The notes below the pieces were generated by a model. The model had not been told where the DNA came from and did not search any database. It saw only the letters and a list, made by a program, of their open reading frames with translations. Positions 6,739 to 13,593 of a stretch of 13,826 nt of DNA are shown here, piece by piece (position 1 is the stretch's first letter; every line of letters starts with the position of its first letter). The stretch is from Gammaproteobacteria bacterium (lineage in GTDB: Bacteria > Pseudomonadota > Gammaproteobacteria > Chromatiales > Chromatiaceae), in NCBI GenBank assembly GCA_029287695.1, contig JARFQQ010000011.1:1-13826 (forward strand), given 5' to 3'. The translations under genes and the position numbers were made by a program.

Positions 6739-7825
6739 AGGCCTGCTGCGCCTCTTGCACCTCTTCCCGTTGTTCCCGAAGATGCGCCCTCGGCCACGCA
6801 GTCAGTACAGCCTTGACCAGCGTACCCAGCGGTATCGCAAAGAAGACGCCCCAGAAACCCCAGAGCCCGCCGAAGACGAGAATCGCCACGATGATCGCAA
6901 CGGGATGAAGGTTGACCACTTCGGAAAAGAGCAGCGGCACGAGCACGTTGCCGTCGATCGCCTGGATCACGAGGTAGGTAATTGCAAGGTAGATGAACTC
7001 GCTGCTCCAGCCCCACTGGAACCAGGCGACGGCAAACACCGGGATGGTGACCACGGTCGCGCCAATGTAGGGAATGATCACTGACAGGCCGACAAGCACA
7101 GCCAGCAGGGCCGCATAGTTCAGACCGAGAATGCTGAAGGCAACGAAGCTGGCGCTGCCGATGATCAGGATCTCCCAGAACTTGCCGCGGACGTAATTCG
7201 AAATCTGCTCATCGAGCTCGTTCCAGACGTCATCCGCGATCCCCCTGTCTTCCGGAAAGTACTGTATGAACCATCCGATGATCTTGTTCTTGTCCTTCAG
7301 GAAAAAGAACACCAGCAATGGCACCAGGATGAAATAGACCATGATAGTGATGAGCCCGACCACGGAAGAGAGTGACAGGCTCAGGATCTGCTGGCCAAGC
7401 GTTCCGATTTCAGTCTTGACGGTGAAAATAATCGAGGATATCTGTTCTGGCGTGATCAGCTCCGGATACATGGCGGGCAGGCGCATCAGGCTTTCCTGCC
7501 CTTTTGCGAGCATATTCGGAACCTGTTGCAAGAGCTGGGTCAGCTGCACCGACACCTGTGGCAAGAGCACGAAGGTGATGGCGGCGACGAAAAGGACGAA
7601 GCAGACAAAGACGATGAAGACCGAGACCAGGCGTGGCAGATGGAAACGCTCGAGCCAGACAACGAGACCCTCCAGCAGGTAGGCGATCACGACACTGGCA
7701 AGCACGGGGGCCAGCATGTCACCCATGAACATGATGACAGCAAAAATGAAGAGAAGAGCAAGTGTCAGCGCAAGGACCTGGGGGTCCGAAAAAGTGCGCC
7801 GGAACCAGTCTGTGACGAGTGTCAT
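6737..7825 (-). CDS. perM: AI-2E family transporter, PerM-type permease
   Basis: A 362-residue inner-membrane protein of the AI-2E/PerM exporter family, whose members have been linked to export of autoinducer-2, Na+/H+ exchange or unknown small molecules. Seen: two N-terminal hydrophobic segments (about 16-52), a pair at about 57-83, a soluble stretch (about 85-140), then several membrane segments; family signatures LVPLLVFFFLKDK, YIGATVVTIPV, DGNVLVPLLFSEVVNLHP and GGLWGFWGVFFAIPLGTL are present and close to E. coli PerM. An ATG 36 bases earlier (7861) would overlap the previous gene, but ATG 7825 aligns with the PerM start (WFRRTFSDP) and follows an AAGGA site that overlaps the upstream stop codon. 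It is the last gene of a LysR-unknown-perM operon. The transported substrate is not known. Confidence 0.92.
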   Translation of the reverse strand: MTLVTDWFRRTFSDPQVLALTLALLFIFAVIMFMGDMLAPVLASVVIAYLLEGLVVWLERFHLPRLVSVFIVFVCFVLFVAAITFVLLPQVSVQLTQLLQQVPNMLAKGQESLMRLPAMYPELITPEQISSIIFTVKTEIGTLGQQILSLSLSSVVGLITIMVYFILVPLLVFFFLKDKNKIIGWFIQYFPEDRGIADDVWNELDEQISNYVRGKFWEILIIGSASFVAFSILGLNYAALLAVLVGLSVIIPYIGATVVTIPVFAVAWFQWGWSSEFIYLAITYLVIQAIDGNVLVPLLFSEVVNLHPVAIIVAILVFGGLWGFWGVFFAIPLGTLVKAVLTAWPRAHLREQREEVQEAQQA

Positions 7826-7835
7826 GGGATCCTTA
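7826..7835 (-). promoter_or_regulatory. Ribosome binding site that sets the perM start
   Basis: On the minus strand the upstream gene ends in TAA, and the sequence TAAGGATCCC leads directly to ATG 7825. The AAGGA core overlaps that stop codon with a four-base spacer. This arrangement favours reinitiation from the upstream gene and chooses 7825 over the weaker upstream ATG at 7861. Confidence 0.65.
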
Positions 7836-8234
7836 TGCGTCTTGTTCGAATCGTTCGACATAGTCCCGGTATTGTTGTTGAAAAATCGCCTCGAGCTCGT
7901 CGATGATCTCCTTTGCATCCCTGCCCTGCAGCAGGTGTGCGGACATGAGCTCGGAGGTCTTCGAGAAGAGCGCCTGCTTGTCGAGCATCGGGTAGGAGCC
8001 TGACAGGCGCTTGATCGCGGCCACCACGCTCTCGGATTCAGGCCGTGGCAGGAGTTCCGGACTGGCGGGCCCGGCGCCCGCTCCGATCTTGCCTGAATCA
8101 GGCTCGCGCTGCAGCAGGAACTCGGCAAAATCGAGAAGGCTGCGGCGATCCTGCTCGCCGAGTTTTGCGTAGATTTCGACGAGACGCTGCGGGAGGCGAC
8201 CGCTGTTGCCTCCTGTTACCATCGGCGTCAGCAT
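7833..8234 (-). CDS. Uncharacterised 133-residue protein coupled between LysR regulator and perM
   Basis: I do not recognise this protein. It is soluble-looking, with no signal peptide or membrane segment. The N-terminal part (about 13-44, RLPQRLVEIYAKLGEQDRR then LLDFAEFLLQRE) and the C-terminal part (about 67-130) are probably helical and charged, separated by a Gly/Pro/Ala-rich linker at about 48-66. The LLDFAEFL stretch recalls short helices in antitoxin-like and DUF2281-type proteins, but this is a weak resemblance. The start ATG at 8234 shares one base with the LysR stop (TGATG), and GGAGAGG lies about eight bases upstream; the gene stop holds the perM ribosome site. The double coupling indicates a real gene made in step with its neighbours. 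A partner or regulator of PerM is possible but unproven. Confidence 0.82.
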   Translation of the reverse strand: MLTPMVTGGNSGRLPQRLVEIYAKLGEQDRRSLLDFAEFLLQREPDSGKIGAGAGPASPELLPRPESESVVAAIKRLSGSYPMLDKQALFSKTSELMSAHLLQGRDAKEIIDELEAIFQQQYRDYVERFEQDA

Positions 8235-9148
8235 CAGGTGCCCTCTCCACTGTCATGCGAATCGCAGTAGTCCCTGGCGAATTCGAGCAGGGTCTCCATG
8301 AGACGCAGGCGGAATTTCTGTTTCTGATGAACGAAGGAAAAAGGCCTTTCGGGTGTCGGGTCCAGCTTGACCGAAACCAGTGTGCCGAGCTGGAGCTCTT
8401 TCTGGATGGTCGCGCGCGAGACGATGGAAACGCCCATGTTGGCCTCAACCGCACCCTTCACGGCCTCGGGGCTGCCGAGTTCCATGGAGATATTGAGACC
8501 GACCTCGCAGCCATCGCTGTGGCTGAGATATTCCGAGACGACCTCCCGCGTACCTGAGCCCTCCTCCCGGCAGATGAAGGGATATTCGATGAGCTCATCA
8601 AGCTTGACCGTCTTTTTGGAAGCAAGCGGGTGGTTCGGCGCCGCAATGGCAACGAGCTGATCCTTGCGACACTCCTCGACCACGAGATTCTTGTTGGCAA
8701 CCGGCGCCTCGATGACCCCGAGATCGATCGTGTTGTTCTCGACCATGTGAACGATGCCATCGGAGTTCGACACCTTGAGATGGATGCTGACATCCGGGTA
8801 CTCCGCCTTGAAGTCGCCAAGCAGTGGCGGAAGCATGTACTCCGCGATCGTCGTGCTGGCGCCGATGGTCAGAGTGCCGCTGATTTCGCCGGTCATCTCG
8901 CGAACGGCATTCTCCATCTGTCCGTAGAGATCGAAGATCTTGTCCGCATATTCGAAGACACGCTCACCAGCATCCGTGAGACTGATCCTGTTGTGCGTCC
9001 TGTCGAAGAGGCGCGTGTTGAAATACTCCTCGAGCTGGCGCACCTGGAAAGTGACCGCCGGTTGGGTCATGTGAAGGGTCTCTGCCGCCTTGGTAAAACT
9101 CAACAACCTGGCTACCGTGTGGAAGACTTGTAAACGTCGATCAGCCAT
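8234..9148 (-). CDS. LysR-family transcriptional regulator
   Basis: A 304-residue LysR-type regulator. Seen: the winged helix-turn-helix at about 3-63 (LSFTKAAETLHMTQPAVTFQVRQLEEYF, shortened in this description to its ends LSFTKAAETL and QVRQLEEYF, followed by LFDRTHNRISLT), a linker helix to about 85, and the two-lobed effector-binding domain (LTIGASTTIAEYMLPPLL, then GVIEAPV and CREEGSGTREVV). The inducer and targets cannot be told; the domain resembles the CysB/CbbR/selenium-metabolism-like branch only loosely. A TTG at 9172 would add eight residues, but ATG 9148 matches the family N-terminus (RLQVFHTVA) and leaves room for a leader after the extended -10 at 9186-9194. It heads the operon with the unknown gene (TGATG overlap) and perM, suggesting that it controls its own operon. 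Confidence 0.93.
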   Translation of the reverse strand: MADRRLQVFHTVARLLSFTKAAETLHMTQPAVTFQVRQLEEYFNTRLFDRTHNRISLTDAGERVFEYADKIFDLYGQMENAVREMTGEISGTLTIGASTTIAEYMLPPLLGDFKAEYPDVSIHLKVSNSDGIVHMVENNTIDLGVIEAPVANKNLVVEECRKDQLVAIAAPNHPLASKKTVKLDELIEYPFICREEGSGTREVVSEYLSHSDGCEVGLNISMELGSPEAVKGAVEANMGVSIVSRATIQKELQLGTLVSVKLDPTPERPFSFVHQKQKFRLRLMETLLEFARDYCDSHDSGEGT

Positions 9149-9185
9149 ACTGCTGTCCGGTACCGCTATCAAAAGATAAACGGAT

Positions 9186-9221
9186 TTTATACCAGAATTC
9201 AGACCTAAGTAGAATTTATAA
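9186..9221 (-). promoter_or_regulatory. Extended -10 promoter and repeat elements upstream of the LysR gene
   Basis: On the minus strand TGGTATAAA (9194-9186) is a TGn extended -10, placing a start point near 9179 and a leader of about 30 bases. Around it, TTATA (9187-9191) and TATAA (9217-9221) form an interrupted inverted repeat, and AGAATT occurs twice (9194-9199, 9211-9216) 17 bases apart. LysR regulators often bind such AT-rich dyads over their own promoters, so autoregulation is plausible. The region (9149-9268) is visibly richer in A and T than the flanking genes. Confidence 0.5.
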
Positions 9222-9268
9222 CTAAAGGGATATTTTCTGATGAGCCCGCCGGCAGCACAGGCATCCCG

Positions 9269-11152
9269 TCAGACTTCGGCGAGGTCGCCCTTCGCCTGTA
9301 GCCAGCTTTTACGGTCGCCGGAACGCTTGCGCGCGAGCAGCATGTCCATGATGCGATAGGTCTCGTCACCGGCATCGAGCGTCAGTTGCACGAGGCGACG
9401 GGTATCCGGGTGGATCGTGGTTTCACGCAGCTGCTTCGGGTTCATCTCACCGAGACCCTTGAATCGCTGGATGGCAACCTTGCCACGGATTTTCTCGGCA
9501 GCGATGCGATCGAGCACTCCCTGCTTCTCTCCCTCGTCGAGCGCATAGAAGACCTGCTTGCCGACATCGATCCGGTAGAGAGGCGGCATGGCCACATACA
9601 CATGCCCTTCCCTGACAAGTTTCGGAAAGTGTCTGACAAAGAGCGCACAGAGGAGTGTTGCGATATGCAGCCCGTCGGAATCCGCATCGGCGAGAATACA
9701 GACCTTGCCAAAGCGCAGTTTCGAGAGGTCATCGCTGCCGGGCTCCACCCCGAGAGCGACGGAAATATCATGCACTTCCTGGGATGCCATGATATCCACA
9801 GCATCGACTTCCCAGGTGTTCAGAATTTTGCCACGCAGCGGCATGATTGCCTGGAACTCCTTGTCGCGGGCCTGCTTCGCCGAGCCGCCCGCCGAATCCC
9901 CCTCGACGAGAAAGAGCTCTGTCTGCCCCGGATCGGTCGAGGTGCAATCTGCGAGCTTGCCCGGCAGTGCAGGTCCCTGCGTCACCTTCTTTCGCTGCAC
10001 CTTGCGCCCGGCCCGCAGGCGCGACTGGGCCGCGCTGATAGCCAGCTCCGCAATCTGTTCACCGGCCTCGGTGTGCTCGTTGAGCCAGAGACTGAAGCTG
10101 TCCTTCACGACACCGGAGACGAAGGGCGCGCACTCGCGCGACGAGAGGCGTTCCTTGGTCTGGCCGGAGAACTGGGGATCATCCAGCTTCACCGAGAGTA
10201 TGTAGCTCACATTGCTCCAGACGTCGTCCGGCGAGAGTTTGACGCCACGCGGCAGGAGATTGCGGAACTCACAGAACTCACGCACCGCCTCGGTCAGGCC
10301 CGTGCGCAGGCCGTTGACGTGTGTGCCGCCCTGCGCTGTCGGGATGAGGTTCACGTAACTCTCGGTCACCGCCTCGCCACCTTCTGTCAGCCAGACGACA
10401 GCCCAGTCCGCTGCTTCCCTGTTGCCGGACATCGAGCCGATAAAGGGATCATCCGGCAAGACCGGGCTGCCCTGTAATTCGTCGAGCAGGTAATCACGCA
10501 GACCATCCTCGTAATGCCACTCCTTTTTCTCGCCACTCTTCTCTTCCTTGAAAACAACCCGCAGGCCCGGGCAGAGAACGGCCTTGGCACGCAAAACGTG
10601 CTCGAGCTGTTTGACGGAAAATTTAGCTGAATCGAAAAACGAGGGATCGGGCCAGAACCTGACAGTCGTTCCGGTGTTGCGCTTGCCGACCTCCCCGACG
10701 ACCTCCAGGTCGCTGCGCTTCTCGCCATTGGCAAAGGCGATATTGTATTCCTTGCCATCGCGCCTTACCCAGACCTCGAGATGTTTCGAGAGTGCATTGA
10801 CCACGGAGACACCCACGCCATGCAGGCCACCGGAAAACTGGTAGTTCTTGTTTGAGAACTTGCCCCCGGCATGCAGCTTGGTCAGGATGACCTCCACGCC
10901 GGGAATCCCCTCATCCGGATGGATATCAACCGGCATGCCGCGACCGTCATCACGCACCTGCAGCGACTGATCCTTCAGGAGAGTGACCTCTATGAGCTTT
11001 GCATGCCCGGCGATGGCCTCGTCCACACTGTTGTCGACGACTTCCTGCGCCAGGTGGTTCGGGCGAGTCGTGTCCGTGTACATGCCCGGTCGCTTGCGCA
11101 CCGGCTCGAGGCCGCTCAGAACCTCAATAGCGGAAGAGTCGTAATTGCTCAT
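9269..11152 (-). CDS. parE: DNA topoisomerase IV subunit B
   Basis: ParE is the ATPase subunit of topoisomerase IV, which with ParC unlinks replicated chromosomes. Seen over 627 residues: GHKL ATP site with N41 in EVVDNSVDEA, DDGRGMP (68-74) and GGLHGVGVSVVNALS (108-122); the QTK loop at 331-333; TOPRIM residues E417 (LVEGDSAGG) and D489/D491/D493 (DADSDG); PLRGKILN (438-445) and QRFKGLGEMNP near the C-terminus. The length and sequence follow E. coli ParE closely, and the protein is shorter than GyrB, which carries an insertion in the TOPRIM region. Start ATG 11152 gives the family N-terminus (Y...AIEVL.GLEPVRKRPGMY) despite a weak ribosome site. It is the second gene after the CNP1-like gene, 19 bases downstream. 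parC is not in the window. Confidence 0.97.
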   Translation of the reverse strand: MSNYDSSAIEVLSGLEPVRKRPGMYTDTTRPNHLAQEVVDNSVDEAIAGHAKLIEVTLLKDQSLQVRDDGRGMPVDIHPDEGIPGVEVILTKLHAGGKFSNKNYQFSGGLHGVGVSVVNALSKHLEVWVRRDGKEYNIAFANGEKRSDLEVVGEVGKRNTGTTVRFWPDPSFFDSAKFSVKQLEHVLRAKAVLCPGLRVVFKEEKSGEKKEWHYEDGLRDYLLDELQGSPVLPDDPFIGSMSGNREAADWAVVWLTEGGEAVTESYVNLIPTAQGGTHVNGLRTGLTEAVREFCEFRNLLPRGVKLSPDDVWSNVSYILSVKLDDPQFSGQTKERLSSRECAPFVSGVVKDSFSLWLNEHTEAGEQIAELAISAAQSRLRAGRKVQRKKVTQGPALPGKLADCTSTDPGQTELFLVEGDSAGGSAKQARDKEFQAIMPLRGKILNTWEVDAVDIMASQEVHDISVALGVEPGSDDLSKLRFGKVCILADADSDGLHIATLLCALFVRHFPKLVREGHVYVAMPPLYRIDVGKQVFYALDEGEKQGVLDRIAAEKIRGKVAIQRFKGLGEMNPKQLRETTIHPDTRRLVQLTLDAGDETYRIMDMLLARKRSGDRKSWLQAKGDLAEV

Positions 11153-11171
11153 GGATGGCTGGTAAGGATAG

Positions 11172-11750
11172 CTAGAGATCGTTAAATTCGGAGTAGGGAT
11201 TGAAAGCGTCGTAGTTGCCCTTCAGTGAAGCGATGACACCCTCGTAGCTTTTTGGTGTCGAGCCCGCACAGATGTAGGCATCAGCGATCTCGGCGTGATG
11301 ATCCCGCATGCTGCGGCCGCGGATCCTGCGCCAGCGGGGATCCTCGATCATGCGAATCTCGCCGGATTTCGCCGGGGGGGCATAGGCAAGCTGCTTGAAC
11401 TGGCGTTTCGAACAACGCATCATCTCGAAATTGATGGAAACGATATTGCCACTGCTTTTCGCCACAAGCCAGTAGCGGGTAATCCGGTCCTTCTCGTTGA
11501 CCTTGATGCTCTTGCTGTCGAGGTAGAAGACAACGCCCTGCGGGCCATGATCGATTTGCATCTCCATGAGTGCATCCAGCGAAACGGGCGCGACCCGCGA
11601 CGCCTGCTCTTTCCACTTTGCATCCTTGCTATCGTCGTATCCGTACTCATCCTGGTCGATGGCAGCCTCCAGTTCCTCAAGCTCGTTACGCGCAGCGGTG
11701 TTGCCGGCAAGCAGTAGAGAAAGCAGGAGTAACAGGGCTATTTTCGTCAT
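11172..11750 (-). CDS. CNP1-like exported protein of unknown function
   Basis: This 192-residue protein resembles the CNP1-like family of proteobacterial envelope proteins, whose function is unknown. Seen: a signal peptide (MTKIALLLLLSLLLAG, with probable cleavage after NTAA at residue 20), an acidic stretch (22-40), then the family core with RYWLVAKSSGNIVSINFEM (92-110), C113 in MRCSKRQFKQLAYAP, W140, and C161 in YICAG. The two mature cysteines could form a disulphide in the periplasm (inference). An upstream ATG at 11777 is in frame, but the TATATT at 11789-11784 would start transcription at about that point, so ATG 11750, which opens directly with the signal peptide, is preferred. It probably shares a transcript with parE. 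It is divergent from xseB. Confidence 0.72.
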   Translation of the reverse strand: MTKIALLLLLSLLLAGNTAARNELEELEAAIDQDEYGYDDSKDAKWKEQASRVAPVSLDALMEMQIDHGPQGVVFYLDSKSIKVNEKDRITRYWLVAKSSGNIVSINFEMMRCSKRQFKQLAYAPPAKSGEIRMIEDPRWRRIRGRSMRDHHAEIADAYICAGSTPKSYEGVIASLKGNYDAFNPYSEFNDL

Positions 11751-11783
11751 CAAACGGAACGGGATTTCATGTAACATTGGCGG

Positions 11784-11791
11784 AATATACA
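11784..11791. promoter_or_regulatory. Overlapping divergent -10 elements for the CNP1-like gene and xseB
   Basis: The minus strand reads TATATT at 11789-11784, with TTGCTG 18 bases upstream, directed at the CNP1-like gene. The plus strand reads TATACA at 11786-11791, directed at xseB, but its -35 is poor. If both are used, the two transcription units compete for one short AT-rich segment in the 82-base divergent gap. Confidence 0.35.
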
Positions 11792-11832
11792 CTGGTGACA
11801 AGAGACGCAGCAAATCAGTCGGAGCATAGCGG

Positions 11833-12072
11833 GTGGTCAAGAAAGCCGTACAGGAAGAAATCCCATTCGAAGAGGCATTGAGTGAACTCGAAAGCCTTGT
11901 CGAAACCATGGAGAAAGGCGAACTCAGCCTGGAAGAGTCGCTCGCATCCTTCGAACGCGGTGTCGCCTTGACGCGGCTGTGCCAGCAGGCACTGAAAGCG
12001 GCGGAACAGAAAATCGAGATCCTCTCGACCAACTCCAGCGAAGCGGAACTGGAGCCATTCCGGGGTGACTAG
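11833..12072 (+). CDS. xseB: Exodeoxyribonuclease VII small subunit
   Basis: XseB is the small helical subunit of exonuclease VII; several copies bind one XseA and are needed for single-strand DNA degradation in the cytoplasm. The 79-residue protein shows the family core FEEALSELESLVETMEKGEL then LSLEESLASFERGVAL and LCQQALKAAEQKIEIL. The start is GTG at 11833 with GGAG about nine bases upstream. The last eight bases overlap the start of ispA, as expected for the conserved xseB-ispA pair, implying coupled translation. xseA is not in the window, which is usual. Confidence 0.95.
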   Translation: MVKKAVQEEIPFEEALSELESLVETMEKGELSLEESLASFERGVALTRLCQQALKAAEQKIEILSTNSSEAELEPFRGD

Positions 12073-12946
12073 CGACAATCCCTTCCTCAACGATTGCCAG
12101 AAGAGGATCGAGCAGAAGCTGCTCGAGAACCTGCCGGCGATCGATCGACTGCCACTCGAACTGCACCAGGCGATGCATTATGCCGTGATGTCCCCCGGCA
12201 AGCGCATCAGGCCGCTGCTCGTCTATGCCGCAGGCCATGCGCTCGGCGCAGCTTCCGGTGACCTGGATCACCAGGCTTGCGCACTCGAATACATTCACGT
12301 CTACTCCCTCATTCATGACGATCTCCCGGCGATGGATGATGACGACCTCCGCCGTGGCCGCCCGACCTGTCATGTGAAGTTTGGCGAAGCGATGGCGATC
12401 CTCGCGGGTGATGCCCTCCAGTCCCTCGCTTTCGAGACACTGGGCAGGAGCAATGCGAGCGACAGCCGGAAAGTGCGCATGGTCAGCACACTGGCAAATG
12501 CTTCCGGGTCACACGGCATGGCAGGCGGCCAGGCCATCGACCTGGTTTCGACGGGCGAATCGCTGACCGTCGTGGAGCTCGAGAACCTGCACATACTCAA
12601 GACAGGCGCACTGATCCGCGCCAGCGTGTTGCTTGGCGCCATCACTGCGAGCGATGACGAAGAGAAGATCGCCATCCTCGATCACTATGCCAAGAATATC
12701 GGCCTGGCCTTCCAGGTCGTCGATGACATTCTCGACGTCACCAGCGACACCGAGACACTTGGAAAAACCCAGGGAAAGGATGCCGCGCAGGACAAGCCGA
12801 CCTATCCGAGTCTGCTGGGACTCACCGAATCACGCGAGAGAGCACGTCAACTCTGTAACGAGGCCCTGGAGAGCATCAGGGAGATGGGCGATGCCGCGTC
12901 CCCGCTGCGCACGATCGCACACATGGTCCTCAACCGCGTTAACTAG
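12065..12946 (+). CDS. ispA: Farnesyl diphosphate synthase, short-chain polyprenyl synthase
   Basis: IspA condenses isopentenyl diphosphate with dimethylallyl and geranyl diphosphate to make farnesyl diphosphate, precursor of undecaprenyl phosphate, quinone side chains and haem O. Seen in 293 residues: SPGKRIRPLL (43-52), the first aspartate-rich motif DDLPAMD (85-91) within IHDDLPAMDDDDLRRGRPTCH, GMAGGQAIDL (151-160), the FQVVDDILD second motif (D220, D221, D224), and KPTYPSLLG. Residues just before the first motif (VYSLIHDD) match those of E. coli IspA, supporting a C15 product. The start is GTG at 12065 inside the xseB stop region; GGAG lies in the end of xseB. In E. coli dxs follows directly; here it does not. 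Confidence 0.95.
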   Translation: MTSDNPFLNDCQKRIEQKLLENLPAIDRLPLELHQAMHYAVMSPGKRIRPLLVYAAGHALGAASGDLDHQACALEYIHVYSLIHDDLPAMDDDDLRRGRPTCHVKFGEAMAILAGDALQSLAFETLGRSNASDSRKVRMVSTLANASGSHGMAGGQAIDLVSTGESLTVVELENLHILKTGALIRASVLLGAITASDDEEKIAILDHYAKNIGLAFQVVDDILDVTSDTETLGKTQGKDAAQDKPTYPSLLGLTESRERARQLCNEALESIREMGDAASPLRTIAHMVLNRVN

Positions 12947-12975
12947 CATCAATAACAGCTTTATGCTGTAACCAC

Positions 12976-13004
12976 TTGACTTTAAATTGTTTTGTGTCAA
13001 TATT
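12976..13004 (+). promoter_or_regulatory. Sigma-70-type promoter for the NlpC/P60 lipoprotein gene
   Basis: TTGACT (12976-12981) and AATATT (12999-13004) are spaced by 17 bases, in an AT-rich gap after ispA. It would give a leader of about 50 bases ending in a strong AGGAGG site at 13053-13058, five bases before the ATG. This suggests that the lipoprotein gene is transcribed independently of xseB-ispA. Confidence 0.6.
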
Positions 13005-13063
13005 CTCCTGAATGACAGGCTTGAATCACTTTCGCGTGACAGGTCTCTGCCGAGGAGGATTCC

Positions 13064-13522
13064 ATGTACAGACCCGCGCTTCCGCTAAAACTGCTGGTCG
13101 CAACCCAGCTCCTGCTGATGCTGAGTGCCTGCGGGGGCAGCCGCGATGTCAGCGGCCAGCGTCTCGAAATCGTCACCAATGCGCTTGCACAGGTTGGCAC
13201 TCCCTATCGCTACGGAGGCACAGGCCCCAACGGCTTTGACTGCAGCGGCCTCGTCTATTACACACACACAAAAGCGGGTATTGACGTTCCGCGTGTCACG
13301 AACGACCAGAAAAAGAGCGCCCGGCGCGTATCCCGCTCCCGACTCCAGCCCGGCGACCTCGTCTTCTTCAACACCGGCGTCACCACCAACCATGTGGGCA
13401 TCATGATCGATTCAACCCGTTTTGTGCACGCGCCGAGTTCCGGAAAACGTGTCAGCACGAGCCGCATCACCGATCACTACTGGCACCGGAATTTCACGGG
13501 TGCTGCAACCTATCTGAACTGA
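13064..13522 (+). CDS. NlpC/P60 family peptidoglycan hydrolase, lipoprotein
   Basis: NlpC/P60 enzymes are cysteine peptidases that cut peptide stems or cross-links of peptidoglycan; E. coli NlpC and MepS (Spr) are close comparisons. The 152-residue protein has a lipoprotein signal peptide with lipobox LSAC (C23 acylated), so it should be anchored to a membrane in the periplasm. The residues after C23 are GG, not Asp, which favours sorting to the outer membrane. Seen in the catalytic domain: [17 protein letters not shown] with C60, NHVGIMI with H110, [11 protein letters not shown] with H122, which form the expected triad, and LQPGDLVFF (94-102). It is a minimal single-domain form. The start has a strong ribosome site. 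It sits where dxs might be expected after ispA. Confidence 0.93.
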   Translation: MYRPALPLKLLVATQLLLMLSACGGSRDVSGQRLEIVTNALAQVGTPYRYGGTGPNGFDCSGLVYYTHTKAGIDVPRVTNDQKKSARRVSRSRLQPGDLVFFNTGVTTNHVGIMIDSTRFVHAPSSGKRVSTSRITDHYWHRNFTGAATYLN

Positions 13523-13593
13523 CACAAGACGGGATTCGGGTTAGAATTACCGGTCCCAGAAGAGCCTGCAGGCCACACGCCTGTTCGAGTGAC

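Noticed and set aside
7826..7861. Longer PerM start at ATG 7861
   Set aside because: It would overlap the upstream gene by 29 bases, lacks a good ribosome site, and adds residues not found in PerM; ATG 7825 fits better.
9386..10477. Long open frame on the plus strand (363 codons) opposite parE
   Set aside because: Lies wholly antisense to a strongly conserved gene; the translation has no recognisable motif and no ribosome site. It reflects codon bias of parE.
12938..12946. GTTAACTAG, resembling half of the E. coli TrpR operator
   Set aside because: It is formed by the last codons and stop of ispA, is only a half-site, and is far from trpE.
12955..12969. ACAGC-TTTAT-GCTGT hairpin after ispA
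   Set aside because: Only five base pairs and no T tract; too weak to call a terminator.
13013..13043. Two TGACAGG copies in the leader of the NlpC/P60 gene
   Set aside because: Seven-base direct repeats in a short leader, with no symmetry or known regulator; likely chance.
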